Positions 19,005 to 27,890 of a stretch of DNA of 64,000 nucleotides are shown here, in pieces. Numbering within the stretch: position 1 is the stretch's first letter; each line of letters begins with the position of its first letter. The stretch covers positions 1,552,501 through 1,616,500 of the forward strand of contig NZ_JAYKZY010000002.1 in the NCBI RefSeq assembly GCF_035818615.1, written 5' to 3'. The notes beneath the pieces were generated by a model. It ran no database searches. It had not been told where the DNA came from and was given only the letters and a program-made list of their open reading frames with translations. The translations under genes were made by a program, and so were the position numbers. The DNA is from Sphingobium sp. CR2-8 (GTDB taxonomy: Bacteria; Pseudomonadota; Alphaproteobacteria; Sphingomonadales; Sphingomonadaceae).

Positions 19005-20417
19005 ATGCGCAACATGAAAGCGCTGGGCGCCGTCACACTCTCGCTCGCGCTCGCCGCCTGCGATATGGCGCCCAAATATGTGCAGCCCGCGCTGCCGGTG
19101 CCTACCGCCACCCCGCAGGGACCGGCCTATGGCGCGGCAGGCGGGCAGGAGGTGACCGTGTCGGCGGACACCGCCTGGCGCGATTTCTTCACCGATGCCC
19201 GCCTGTCGCGGGTGATCGAAACCGCGCTTGCCAACAATCGCGACCTGCGCCTGGCGATCGCCAACGTCGAACAGGCGCGCGCGCAATATAAGGTTCAGCG
19301 CGCCGACCTGCTCCCGACGGTGGCAGGCAGCGGCACGGCGACCTATTCCGAGCAGCCGCTGGTGCAATTTGGGCAGAGCGATACGCTGCGGACCGACGTC
19401 TATCAGGCGCAGATCGGCATCTCGGCCTGGGAAATCGACCTGTTCGGCCGCGTCCGCAACCTGACCAAGGCGGCGCAGGAGCAATATTTCGCCAGCGTCG
19501 AAACCCGCAACGCGGCGCAGACCAGCCTGATCGCGGAAACCGCCAATGCCTGGCTCACCATGGCGGCGGATCAGGAAAGGCTGCGCATCGCGCGTGGCAT
19601 GGAACAGGCGTTCGGCAAGACGCTGGAACTGAACAAGGCGCGCTTCGCCAGGGGGATTGCATCGGAACTGGAAGTGCGCCAGGCGCAGACCAGCTATGAC
19701 GGCGCCCGTTCGGATATCGCCGCCGCCACGACGCTGGTGGCGCAGGATCAAAATGCGCTCAACCTGCTGGCAGGCACCACCGTGCCCGCCGCCGACCTGC
19801 CGGATTCGCTATCGCAGAATGACGCAACGCTGGACAATCTGCCTGCGAACATATCGTCCGACATATTGCTGCGGCGGCCCGACATCATAGCGGCGGAACA
19901 TCAGCTGCGCGCCGCCAATGCCAATATCGGCGCGGCGCGCGCCGCCTTCTTCCCGTCCATATCGCTGACGGCGGCGCTTGGCACGGTCAGTCTCGGCCTG
20001 TCGGGGCTGTTTAAATCGGGCAGCAAAAGCTGGTCGGTCGCGCCCAGCGCGACATTGCCGATTTTCGACTTCGGCCGGAACAAGGGCAACCTGCGCTACG
20101 CCCGTGCGACCTACGACGCGATGCTCGCCACCTATGAAAAGAGCGTGCAGACAGGTTTCCGTGAAGTGGCGGACGGCTTGGCGCGGCGTGGCACCATGAC
20201 GCAACAGATCGAAGCGCAGACGTCGCAGCGGGATTCCGCCCGCGTCGCCTACACCCTGTCGGAAGCCCGCTTCCGCGCGGGTGTGGACAGCTTCCTGACG
20301 ACGCTCGATTCCCAGCGGTCGCTCTACACCGCCGAACAGAGCCTCGTCGCCACGCGCTTGACGCGCGCGAGCAACATGGTCGAACTCTATCGCGCAATGG
20401 GTGGCGGCTTGAAATAA
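19005..20417 (+). CDS. Outer-membrane efflux channel lipoprotein (NodT/OprM family)
   Basis: A 470-residue TolC-like trimeric channel subunit. The lipobox LAAC gives a lipidated N-terminus, followed by PKYVQPALPVP, typical of the family. Two repeated helical hairpin modules are visible, including AWEIDLFGRVRN and the repeat region with LRRPDIIAAEHQLRAANANIG. I chose the ATG at 19005, nine bases into the longer frame, with GGAGG upstream; another ATG at 19014 is possible. It directly follows the pump, completing a tripartite system. Confidence 0.94.
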   Translation: MRNMKALGAVTLSLALAACDMAPKYVQPALPVPTATPQGPAYGAAGGQEVTVSADTAWRDFFTDARLSRVIETALANNRDLRLAIANVEQARAQYKVQRADLLPTVAGSGTATYSEQPLVQFGQSDTLRTDVYQAQIGISAWEIDLFGRVRNLTKAAQEQYFASVETRNAAQTSLIAETANAWLTMAADQERLRIARGMEQAFGKTLELNKARFARGIASELEVRQAQTSYDGARSDIAAATTLVAQDQNALNLLAGTTVPAADLPDSLSQNDATLDNLPANISSDILLRRPDIIAAEHQLRAANANIGAARAAFFPSISLTAALGTVSLGLSGLFKSGSKSWSVAPSATLPIFDFGRNKGNLRYARATYDAMLATYEKSVQTGFREVADGLARRGTMTQQIEAQTSQRDSARVAYTLSEARFRAGVDSFLTTLDSQRSLYTAEQSLVATRLTRASNMVELYRAMGGGLK

Positions 20418-20463
20418 ATCGCCCGCCCCTTTTGAACGCAAGCCGGAGGAAGCCCTGGCGATC

Positions 20464-20501
20464 AATCTCCGCTATTTGCCAACAGGTGAATAGCGGAGAT
20501 T
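20464..20501 (+). promoter_or_regulatory. 13-bp perfect hairpin covering the ogt ribosome binding site
   Basis: AATCTCCGCTATT (20464-20476) and AATAGCGGAGATT (20489-20501) are perfect mirror arms around a 12-base loop, followed by TTT and then the ogt ATG at 20505. The right arm contains GGAG, the only plausible Shine-Dalgarno for ogt. It may be the terminator of the efflux operon, an RBS-masking leader, or both. Confidence 0.7.
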
Positions 20502-20504
20502 TTT

Positions 20505-20999
20505 ATGGGCCTCTTCGAAACGGTTTTCCCGTCCCCGGTAGGCGACCTGACCCTGGTCGCCAGCGACGATGGCCTTGTGGCTATTCTGTGGCAGGACGAC
20601 GACCCCGCCCGCGTCAGGCTGGCGGTCCGTCAGACACTCCACGATCATCCGATCCTGAAAACCGCCAGCGCAGAACTGACCGAATATTTCACGGGAAAGT
20701 TACGGCATTTCGCCGTCCCGCTGGATTTCCGCGGCACGGATTTCCAGCAAAAAGTGTGGGCCGCGCTTGTGACCATCCCCTATGGCGAAACCCGCAGCTA
20801 TGGAGAGATCGCCCGCGCGATCGGGCATCCCACTGCCAGCCGCGCGGTCGGCGCCGCCAATGGCCGCAACCCCATCTCGATCATCGCACCCTGCCATCGC
20901 GTAATAGGCGCGAAAGGCGCGCTGACCGGCTTTGCCGGCGGCATGGACGCCAAACGCTGGCTGCTCGATTTCGAGCAGAGCGGCGATCGGCTATTATGA
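20505..20999 (+). CDS. ogt: Methylated-DNA--protein-cysteine methyltransferase
   Basis: A 164-residue suicide repair enzyme removing alkyl groups from O6-alkylguanine and O4-alkylthymine. The acceptor cysteine is C130 in APCHRVIG, with the helix-turn-helix and Arg finger in [21 protein letters not shown]. An N-terminal fold without Ada zinc cysteines makes it the Ogt type. Its start codon lies immediately after a perfect hairpin that includes its GGAG ribosome binding site. The tRNA-Arg gene lies convergently, six bases after the stop. Confidence 0.95.
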   Translation: MGLFETVFPSPVGDLTLVASDDGLVAILWQDDDPARVRLAVRQTLHDHPILKTASAELTEYFTGKLRHFAVPLDFRGTDFQQKVWAALVTIPYGETRSYGEIARAIGHPTASRAVGAANGRNPISIIAPCHRVIGAKGALTGFAGGMDAKRWLLDFEQSGDRLL

Positions 21000-21004
21000 G
21001 AAAG

Positions 21005-21081
21005 TGGTGCACCCAAGTGGATTCGAACCACTGGCCTTTGCCTTCGGAGGGCAACGCTCTATCCAGCTGAGCTATGGGTGC
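21005..21081 (-). tRNA. tRNA-Arg (anticodon CCG)
   Basis: A complete cloverleaf on the minus strand: acceptor GCACCCA pairs with TGGGTGC, D arm GCTCAGCTGGATAGAGC, anticodon stem TTGCC/GGCAA with loop CTCCGAA (CCG at 34-36), T arm with GGTTCGAATCC, and encoded 3' CCA (77 nt). Confidence 0.95.
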
Positions 21082-21154
21082 ATGACGCTGGTCAGGAGGG
21101 GCGGGTAGCAAAGTCCTAGGCCCTGCGCCAGCGGCAAAATCGCCTCGACCGATC

Positions 21155-21553
21155 TTATTTCGCGGCTTTCTCGATCGGCTGGAATTTGCCCAGCCCGCAA
21201 CTGGCGCCCGGTTGCAATCCCGGACCGCCATTCCACAGCACGGTGATGATATCCACCGAACAGAGCTGCGACAGGCTGGTCTTGTAGAGGAATCGCTTTT
21301 CGAAGCCCAGGCTGGGGCAGCTATTGGGCAATATGTTGCGATAGGCTTTCTTGCCGTTCATGATGAAGTCGATGGTACGGTCGTCGCGCACGTCGGTCGA
21401 TCGGATCGATCCGATCTGGATGCAATCGACCGGCTTGCCCTTTGCGACATAGGGATCGGGCTTATCCTTGGCCAAGGCGGGAAGGGCTATGCCGGCAAAC
21501 GCGGCATACAGGGCAAAACGGGCAGCGGGGGCAAGGGCGCGGCGGGCGGACAT
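21155..21553 (-). CDS. Secreted hypothetical protein, DUF6491-like
   Basis: A 132-residue protein with a clear signal peptide (MSARRALAPAARFALYAAFA then GIALPALA, cleavage near residue 28). The mature part has conserved-looking DCIQIGSIRSTDVRDDRTIDF and four or five cysteines that could form disulfides. This pattern resembles the DUF6491 family of small periplasmic proteins; that match is from memory and tentative. I chose the ATG at 21553 because GAGGAGAG precedes it; the longer frame overlaps nth. Confidence 0.7.
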   Translation of the reverse strand: MSARRALAPAARFALYAAFAGIALPALAKDKPDPYVAKGKPVDCIQIGSIRSTDVRDDRTIDFIMNGKKAYRNILPNSCPSLGFEKRFLYKTSLSQLCSVDIITVLWNGGPGLQPGASCGLGKFQPIEKAAK

Positions 21554-21654
21554 GGCTTCTCTCCTCATATGACGCCGAATCGACGGCACTGCGCGACTCT
21601 TTCCGTCATCTCCTAACGCTGCGGTCCTGAACAGGATGAGAACGGCCTTCGCGT

Positions 21655-22317
21655 TCAGGCAGCCTTGGACACCGATCCCTGCGGCGCAGGCGTCTTGGGC
21701 TTGAAGCGGCACAGGTCCGCCACGATGCAGCGCCAACATTCGGGCCGCCGCGCCTTGCACACATAGCGGCCATGCAGGATCAGCCAATGATGCGAGTCGC
21801 GGCGGAATGGCCCCGGCACATGCTTGTCCAGCTTCTGCTCGACCGCCAGCACAGTCTTGCCCGGCGCCAGCCCCGTCCGGTTCCCCACGCGAAAGATATG
21901 GGTGTCGACGGCGAAGGTTTCCTGGCCGAAGGCGGTATTCACCACGACGTTGGCGGTCTTGCGCCCGACACCGGGCAGGGTGGTCAGCGTGTCCCGGTCT
22001 TCCGGCACCTGACCGCCGAAATCGCGCACCAATATCTCCGACAGGCCGATGACGTTCTTGGCCTTGGTATTGAACAGGCCGATCGTCCTGATATGCGTTT
22101 TCAGTCCGTCTTCGCCCAGATCGACCATCTGTTGCGGGGTCTGAACTTCGCGGAACAGCGCGCGCGTCGCCTTGTTCACGCCGACATCGGTCGCCTGCGC
22201 GGACAGCGTCACCGCGACCAGCAATTGATAGGGATTGCCATATTCCAGCTCCGTCACCGGCGCGGGATTGGCCTCCGCCAGGCGGCTGAAAAAATCGAAG
22301 ATCTGCGCCTTGTTCAC
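21655..22317 (-). CDS. nth: Endonuclease III (DNA glycosylase/AP lyase)
   Basis: A 220-residue base-excision repair enzyme for oxidised pyrimidines. The helix-hairpin-helix is LPGVGRKTANVV with the catalytic lysine, and the catalytic aspartate lies in FAVDTHIFRV. The C-terminal [4Fe-4S] cluster cysteines are seen in YVCKARRPECWRCIVADLC. Its start is three bases after the dapB stop, suggesting co-transcription. Confidence 0.96.
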   Translation of the reverse strand: MNKAQIFDFFSRLAEANPAPVTELEYGNPYQLLVAVTLSAQATDVGVNKATRALFREVQTPQQMVDLGEDGLKTHIRTIGLFNTKAKNVIGLSEILVRDFGGQVPEDRDTLTTLPGVGRKTANVVVNTAFGQETFAVDTHIFRVGNRTGLAPGKTVLAVEQKLDKHVPGPFRRDSHHWLILHGRYVCKARRPECWRCIVADLCRFKPKTPAPQGSVSKAA

Positions 22318-22320
22318 GGC

Positions 22321-23085
22321 TTACAGCCCCAGCACGCCCTTCATGTCGTAACGCCCGGTCGGCTGCGCGACCAGCCAGCGCGCGCCCTTCACCGCGCCAC
22401 GCGCGAAGATGCTGCGGTTTTCGGCGCGATGGCCGATTTCGATCCGCTCGCCCTCGGCCGCGAAGATCACCTGATGGTCGCCCGCCACCGATCCGCCGCG
22501 CAGCGCGGCAAAGCCGATCGCGCCCTGCGCCCGTGCGCCGGTGATGCCGTCGCGTCCGCGCTCGCTATGCGCGGCCAGCGCGATCCCGCGCCCGCGCGCC
22601 GCCGCTTCGCCCAGCAACAACGCCGTGCCCGATGGCGCATCGACCTTGTGCCGGTGATGCATCTCCACGATCTCGATGTCCCAATCGTCGCCCAGGCCCG
22701 CCGCCGCCTGCTCCACCAGCGCGGCGAGCAGGTTGACGCCCAGCGACGTATTGCCCGTCTGCAACACCGCAACATGCTTGGCCGCTTCGTCGATCAGGGC
22801 GTGGTGTACTGGCTCCAGCCCGGTCGTACCGATCAGGATCGGTTTGCGCGCAGCGATACACGCGTCCAGATGCGCGCCCAGCGCACCCGGCACCGAAAAG
22901 TCGATCAGCACGTCGCTCGCTTCGGCCAGCGCCAGCGGATCGGCTGTCATAGCGATGCCCGGCGCGATCTCGCCTGACGGATCGCGATCGGTGCCGCCCG
23001 ACAGGCCCAGGCCAGCCTCCGTCACGACCTGTGCGATCGCGCGCCCCATGCGGCCCGCCGCCCCGAATATGCCGATCGTCGTCAT
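22321..23085 (-). CDS. dapB: 4-hydroxy-tetrahydrodipicolinate reductase
   Basis: A 254-residue enzyme of the lysine/diaminopimelate pathway reducing HTPA with NAD(P)H. The N-terminal Rossmann motif is IGIFGAAGRMGRAI. The catalytic signature EMHHRHKVDAPSGTALLLGE contains the His-His and Lys residues of the active site. Full length, followed at once by nth. Confidence 0.96.
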   Translation of the reverse strand: MTTIGIFGAAGRMGRAIAQVVTEAGLGLSGGTDRDPSGEIAPGIAMTADPLALAEASDVLIDFSVPGALGAHLDACIAARKPILIGTTGLEPVHHALIDEAAKHVAVLQTGNTSLGVNLLAALVEQAAAGLGDDWDIEIVEMHHRHKVDAPSGTALLLGEAAARGRGIALAAHSERGRDGITGARAQGAIGFAALRGGSVAGDHQVIFAAEGERIEIGHRAENRSIFARGAVKGARWLVAQPTGRYDMKGVLGL

Positions 23086-23174
23086 GGCTCTGTTTCCGTT
23101 CCCACTATAGGCTTCGGCCGATGCCAGAGCGGAACGGCTTTGTCATCCCTCGACGCATTCTCTAAAAGCCCGCC

Positions 23175-23876
23175 ATGACCCAAGACATCCGGAACATCGT
23201 CATCCTTACCGGCGCAGGCATTTCGGCCGAAAGCGGCCTCGCCACCTTTCGCGGCCCGGACGGCCTGTGGGAGGGGCATCGGGTGGAGGATGTCTGTACG
23301 CCCGAAGCACTGGCCCGCGACGAGGCGCTGGTGCATCGCTTCTACGATGAACGCCGGGCAAAGCTGGCGGATGTTCAACCCAATGCCGCGCATCACGCGC
23401 TCGCCGCCCTCGACGCCGCATGGGCGGGCGACTTGCTGATCGTCACCCAGAATGTGGACGACCTGCACGAACGCGCCGGAGCGAGGCGGCTGATCCACAT
23501 GCATGGTGAACTCAAATCCGCGCTGTGCGCCGTGTGCAACAAGGCAGTCCCTTGGGCTCACGCCCTGCCGCCGGGCAGCACCTGCGACGGCTGCGGCCAG
23601 CCGCGCCTGCGCCCCGACATCGTCTTCTTCGGCGAAATGCCCTATGATATGGAGCGGATTGACGATGCCGTCCGTGACGCGGACCTGTTCGTATCGATCG
23701 GCACGTCGGGCGCAGTCTATCCCGCCGCCGGTTTCGTCCAGACCGCCCGTCACGTCGGCGCACGCACGCTGGAACTCAATCTCGATCCGTCTGCGGGCAG
23801 CCTCTATTTCGAGGAAACACGGCTCGGTCCGGCCAGCCTGCTGGTGCCCGATCTGGTGCGCGAACTGCTGGCCTGA
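23175..23876 (+). CDS. cobB: NAD-dependent protein deacylase (sirtuin, CobB type)
   Basis: A 233-residue class III sirtuin removing acyl groups from lysines. The NAD-binding GAGISAESGLATFRG (residues 13-27), TQNVDD (91-96) and catalytic H110 in HMHGEL are present. Four zinc ligands are visible: C118, C121, C137, C140. The Y57-x2-R60 pair in FYDERR matches the signature of sirtuins that also remove succinyl or malonyl groups. Divergent from dapB. Confidence 0.93.
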   Translation: MTQDIRNIVILTGAGISAESGLATFRGPDGLWEGHRVEDVCTPEALARDEALVHRFYDERRAKLADVQPNAAHHALAALDAAWAGDLLIVTQNVDDLHERAGARRLIHMHGELKSALCAVCNKAVPWAHALPPGSTCDGCGQPRLRPDIVFFGEMPYDMERIDDAVRDADLFVSIGTSGAVYPAAGFVQTARHVGARTLELNLDPSAGSLYFEETRLGPASLLVPDLVRELLA

Positions 23877-23949
23877 ACCGGAAAGCCCTCGCATTGCCCG
23901 GCGCTTATAGTATAGCGCGGCCTTTCAACATCCCTGTGCGGAGCGATCG

Positions 23950-24702
23950 GTGATTACTGTCCAGCGGGTGGCCAAGGCCGCCGGCAAGCATCTGACCAAG
24001 GCGGCGCTCAAGCTGCGCAAGGCGCTGGGCGCGCGCGCGACGCGAAGCTGTCCGGCCTGCGGCGCGGCCGTCGTCGGTTTCTTCCGCTATGGCGACAATG
24101 GCGAATGGGGCTGCCCGCAATGCGGCGCATCCCCGCGCGAACGGCTGATGAACTGGTTGATCCAGCAGGGCATGCTCAAAGTGCCGACCGACGGCGCGAT
24201 CCTGCACATGGCTCCCAATGAAGCCAGCCTGGTCCACCGCTTCGCCGTCGCGGCCGACTATACGCCTGCCGACCTCGATCCGTCGCGCTACGCCGTCGCG
24301 AACATGGCCCGCGTCGACCTGATGGACCTCTCCGACAGCGACCGCTACGACCTGTTCTACGCCAGCCATGTGATGGAGCATGTGCCTGACGACATGGCTG
24401 TGCTGCGCAACATCCATCGCGCGCTCAAACCCGGCGGCGAAGCCTGGCTGATCGTCCCACTGTGGGACAAGCCGACCGAGGATGGCAGCTTCGACATCCC
24501 CCCGCGCGAACGGGAACGACGCTTTGGCCAGTGGGATCATGTCCGCCAATATGGCCCCGATTTCGCCGATCGCATCCGCGCCGCCGGTTTCGATCTGGAA
24601 GAGATCGACGCGGCCGCGATCGACACCGACACACGCTATTTTCACGGGCTGGACGACCGTCTGTTCCGCGCGCGCAAGCCGGGCGGAGACATCGCACGGT
24701 GA
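23950..24702 (+). CDS. Zinc-ribbon SAM-dependent methyltransferase, first gene of the glycan cluster
   Basis: A 250-residue protein with a GTG start (GGAG upstream). A basic N-terminal helix is followed by a zinc-ribbon-like pair of CPxCG motifs (CPACG near residue 35, CPQCG near 57), then a class I methyltransferase core in which FYASHVMEHVPDDMAVLRNIHRALKPGG is the usual motif II-III region, here read in two pieces. The canonical GxGxG loop is weak (LHMAPNEAS), as in methyltransferases acting on sugar intermediates. The stop overlaps the next gene's GTG. A glycan substrate is inferred only from neighbours. Confidence 0.75.
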   Translation: MITVQRVAKAAGKHLTKAALKLRKALGARATRSCPACGAAVVGFFRYGDNGEWGCPQCGASPRERLMNWLIQQGMLKVPTDGAILHMAPNEASLVHRFAVAADYTPADLDPSRYAVANMARVDLMDLSDSDRYDLFYASHVMEHVPDDMAVLRNIHRALKPGGEAWLIVPLWDKPTEDGSFDIPPRERERRFGQWDHVRQYGPDFADRIRAAGFDLEEIDAAAIDTDTRYFHGLDDRLFRARKPGGDIAR

Positions 24703-26003
24703 GCCGCCTCGCGCGGCTGGAAGGCTCGGCCCGCTTCCTCGCGCTGGTGAAGCTCGCCAATGTCGGGCTGGTGTTGATCTGGGGCTTCGCCGTCACCTTC
24801 GTGTTCGTGCGCGTCCTGCCGATCGCGGAGTTTCAGGCGTTCCTGCTGCTCGTCGCCTTTGGTAACTTCACCATCTCGGCGGAATTCGGCCTCACCAGCA
24901 TCATTTATGCGCGGCTGCGTCGCCACTGGCTGTCGAGCGACGATGCGGCGGCAGACGACGGTGGCTTCCGGCTGGAGGAAATGGGCGTGCTGTTCCTCTT
25001 CCTCGCTCTGCTGGTCGCGGGTGCCACGCTGATCCTGCTCGCCGCGCTGGCCTTGGGCTGGCTGGCGACCGGCTTGCCGCTGCTTTTCCTGCTCTTCTTC
25101 CTGTCCGCCTGCCTCAATCTGCCCGCCTTGCTCGCCAAGCGGGCGCTTGCAGCAGTGGACGGCAACGTCCTGTGGGAAGGGCTCGACTGCGCCCGGCGCG
25201 TCGTGACGATCGGCCTGCTGCTCGCGATGCTGTCGGGCCTGGACCCCAGCCTGTCGGTCGCGCTGCAACTGGCGGTCAGTATCGCGGTGATCGGTTATGC
25301 GATCGGTCAGGTCCACCGCCGCCTTGGCATGAGCCGGTGCCAGTGGCTCGCCTTCCGCGTCGGCGGCGGCCATGTCCGTGCCCATTATCTGCGCGATATC
25401 GGCGCGTCGGCCGCCTTCACCGTGTCCGACATCGTCGCCTACAACGCGCCCTATTTCACCATCGCCCTCGCCACCAATGACGCGCGGCCGATGCTGGTCT
25501 TCGATTTCTTCTTCAAGATGTCGCGTTCGCTGTCCATGTTGGTGCGCGCGACGGTGGAGGCCGCCTTGCCCCGCATCACCCGCGCCTATCATGCGGGCGA
25601 CCGGGTGCGTCTGCGCCAGTTGCTGGGTCGCGCGCTGGCGGCCGCGATGCTGTTCGCGCTCGGCCTGTCCGCTCTGCTGCTCTTCGCGGGCGACCGGCTG
25701 TTCTCACTCCTGTTCGACGGTCGCGCCGCGATCGATCGCGCGGACATCATGCTCATCGTCCTGGCGCTCGCCGCGCTGACATTGCTCTGCGTATCGGTCT
25801 ATGTGCAGGCGGCACTCGGGCGCTTTGGCGAATTGCTCGCCCGATCGCTGCCCTTCCTCGCCGGATCATTGGCCAGCGCGCCGCTTGCCCTGCTGTTCTG
25901 GCCGCAGCGCTTCGACCTCGCCTTCCTCGCGCTCTATGCGCTGACATTGGTCGGCGTCGCTGCCCTGCACCTCGTCTCTCTGCGCGGGTTGATGCGCGCA
26001 TGA
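24699..26003 (+). CDS. Polysaccharide flippase-like multi-pass membrane protein
   Basis: A 434-residue, very hydrophobic protein with about 12 predicted membrane helices arranged in two halves, resembling Wzx/oligosaccharide flippases of the MOP superfamily. I chose the GTG at 24699, which overlaps the preceding stop (GTGA), because upstream sequence is the out-of-frame methyltransferase. There is no catalytic motif. It would translocate a lipid-linked glycan across the inner membrane. Its stop overlaps the next ATG (ATGA), showing tight coupling. Confidence 0.72.
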   Translation: MSRLARLEGSARFLALVKLANVGLVLIWGFAVTFVFVRVLPIAEFQAFLLLVAFGNFTISAEFGLTSIIYARLRRHWLSSDDAAADDGGFRLEEMGVLFLFLALLVAGATLILLAALALGWLATGLPLLFLLFFLSACLNLPALLAKRALAAVDGNVLWEGLDCARRVVTIGLLLAMLSGLDPSLSVALQLAVSIAVIGYAIGQVHRRLGMSRCQWLAFRVGGGHVRAHYLRDIGASAAFTVSDIVAYNAPYFTIALATNDARPMLVFDFFFKMSRSLSMLVRATVEAALPRITRAYHAGDRVRLRQLLGRALAAAMLFALGLSALLLFAGDRLFSLLFDGRAAIDRADIMLIVLALAALTLLCVSVYVQAALGRFGELLARSLPFLAGSLASAPLALLFWPQRFDLAFLALYALTLVGVAALHLVSLRGLMRA

Positions 26004-27145
26004 AGGTCGCCATGGTCGATCCCTCGCTCTTCACCGGGCGCTATGACGACAGCCTGTGCGCTGCATTGGGAGGGCAGGGGGCAGACGTCACGCTTCTGGC
26101 CCGGCCGATGCGCGACACCGATGCCATCACGCCGCAGGGCTATGCCTATCACCCCCATTATTTCCGCCATAGCGAAGCGCTCCGTGCGCGGAAGGGCGAA
26201 GGCCGCGCCTTCCGCATCGCCAAGGCTGTGGAATATGCCTTCGCCTGCACAGTCGGCGACATTGCCCCCTTAAGTCAGGCCGACATCGTCCATGTCCAAT
26301 GGCTCCCGCTGGCCCCGGCCGACGCCCTGATGCTGAAACGCCTCAAAGGGCGCACGGCGCTGGTCCACACCGTCCACAATGCCGACGCCTATCATGCCGA
26401 CGCGGGCGTGCAGGGGCGCGGCTATCGCGCGCTGCTCGACCAGTTTGATGCGCTGGTCGTGCATGGCGACACCACGCGCGCCGCGCTGATGGGGCAGGGG
26501 ATCGATCCCGGCCGCATCCATGTGACGCCGCATCCGCCAATGCGCCTCGCGCCCGCTACGCGGACCGACCTCGCCGCTATGCCGGCGCCCACCGTTCCCC
26601 GTTTGCTCTTCTTCGGCACGATCCGCCCTTATAAAGGCGTCGACATCCTGATCGAAGCCTGCCTGACACTGTGGCGTGCGGGCCATGTCTTTGAACTCGT
26701 GCTGGCGGGCAAGCCTTTCATGGACGTCGCCTCGCTGGTCGAAACCGTCCGCCAGGCGGGCTTTGCCGACCGCCTGATTACCGATTTCGGCTTCCTCACC
26801 GAATCCCGCCTGGACGCGCATATGATGCGCGCCGACATAATCGTTTTCCCCTATCGCCATATCGATTCGAGCGGCGCGTTCCTGTCCGCGCTCCATCATG
26901 GCAAGGCGATGGTGACGTCCGACGCGGGCATGTTCGGGCAGTTGCCGGACGGCGTCGCGGCCAAGGCGAAGGCCGGAAATGCACCCGCCCTGGCCCAAGC
27001 CCTCTTGCCGCTGATTGAAAGCGCGGCCATCAGGCAAAGCCATAGCGCGCAGGCGCGGGCCTATGGACAGGCTATGGGTGATTGGAAGGATATGGCGGTG
27101 GCGACGATCGGCATCTACGAAACCGTGCTGGCCGCGCGCGCATGA
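26000..27145 (+). CDS. GT4-family glycosyltransferase
   Basis: A 381-residue GT-B-fold enzyme. The N-terminal acceptor domain holds VHVQWLPLAPADALMLKR and HTVHNAD. The C-terminal donor domain has LLFFGTIRPYKGVDILIEA and a DIIVFPYRHIDSSGAFLSAL segment in the place of the family's E-x7-E motif, with aspartate replacing the first glutamate. It probably transfers a hexose from a nucleotide sugar at the cytoplasmic face. ATGA overlaps link it to the genes on both sides. Confidence 0.82.
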   Translation: MKVAMVDPSLFTGRYDDSLCAALGGQGADVTLLARPMRDTDAITPQGYAYHPHYFRHSEALRARKGEGRAFRIAKAVEYAFACTVGDIAPLSQADIVHVQWLPLAPADALMLKRLKGRTALVHTVHNADAYHADAGVQGRGYRALLDQFDALVVHGDTTRAALMGQGIDPGRIHVTPHPPMRLAPATRTDLAAMPAPTVPRLLFFGTIRPYKGVDILIEACLTLWRAGHVFELVLAGKPFMDVASLVETVRQAGFADRLITDFGFLTESRLDAHMMRADIIVFPYRHIDSSGAFLSALHHGKAMVTSDAGMFGQLPDGVAAKAKAGNAPALAQALLPLIESAAIRQSHSAQARAYGQAMGDWKDMAVATIGIYETVLAARA

Positions 27146-27888
27146 ACCGCTATCGCCGCGAACTGGGCGACCGCGCCCTGGGCCTGCGCCTGGCTTTGGC
27201 CGGACGCGTCCACCAATATCCCGAAATCCAGGCGTTGAAGCGTTTCCTGTCCGCCTTCGCCATCGACTGCCTGTTCGACGTCGGCGCCAATCGCGGCCAA
27301 TATGCAACGATGCTGCGCAAGGACGCAGGCTATAAAGGCCTGATCCTCTCCTTCGAACCCAATCCTGACATCTTCGCCGAACTGCAAAAACAGGCGGCGT
27401 CCGATCGCAAATGGCATGTCTTCAACGTGGCGCTGTCCGATTTCGAAGGTCCCGCCAGTTTCAACATCATGGCCGCCGACCAGTTCAGCTCGCTCCAAAA
27501 ACCGTCGGATGCACAGGACGCCATCTTCGCCGACCGCAACAGGGTGACAAAAACGGTCGAGATGCAATGCCGTCGCCTCGACACGCTGCTGCCTGAACTC
27601 CAGGCGCAGCATGGCTTCACCCGTCCGTTCCTGAAGATGGATACGCAGGGCCACGACCTTTCCGTCTGCGAAGGCGCAGGCGCCATCATCGCAGACATTC
27701 TCGGCATCCAGACCGAACTGGGCGTCCGCCCCATCTATGAAGGCGGCACCGGCTATCGCGCGATGATCGACTGGCTGGAGGCGAAAGGGTTCGTCCCCTC
27801 AGCCTTCTTCGCCAACAACAAGGGGCATTTCCCCCTGCTGGTCGAAATGGACGGCATCTTCGTCAACCGGACTTTGGTGACGGCCTGA
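27142..27888 (+). CDS. FkbM-family methyltransferase
   Basis: A 248-residue SAM-dependent O-methyltransferase. The SAM motif is CLFDVGANRGQYATML, and SFEPNPDIFAELQ follows as motif II. KMDTQGHDLSVCEGA is the FkbM-specific post-III block. I chose the ATG at 27142, which overlaps the GT4 stop, over an in-frame ATG at 27082 inside that gene. FkbM enzymes commonly methylate sugar hydroxyls in capsules and O-antigens, which fits this operon. Confidence 0.85.
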   Translation: MNRYRRELGDRALGLRLALAGRVHQYPEIQALKRFLSAFAIDCLFDVGANRGQYATMLRKDAGYKGLILSFEPNPDIFAELQKQAASDRKWHVFNVALSDFEGPASFNIMAADQFSSLQKPSDAQDAIFADRNRVTKTVEMQCRRLDTLLPELQAQHGFTRPFLKMDTQGHDLSVCEGAGAIIADILGIQTELGVRPIYEGGTGYRAMIDWLEAKGFVPSAFFANNKGHFPLLVEMDGIFVNRTLVTA

Positions 27889-27890
27889 CC

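Noticed and set aside
23885..23925. TATAGT and flanking GCGCT/AGCGC as the promoter of the glycan operon
   Set aside because: No matching -35 at acceptable spacing was found; the short inverted repeat alone is not enough.
24462..24698. N-terminal extension of the flippase-like gene
   Set aside because: It lies wholly inside the methyltransferase gene in another frame; the GTG at 24699 gives a sensible membrane-protein start.
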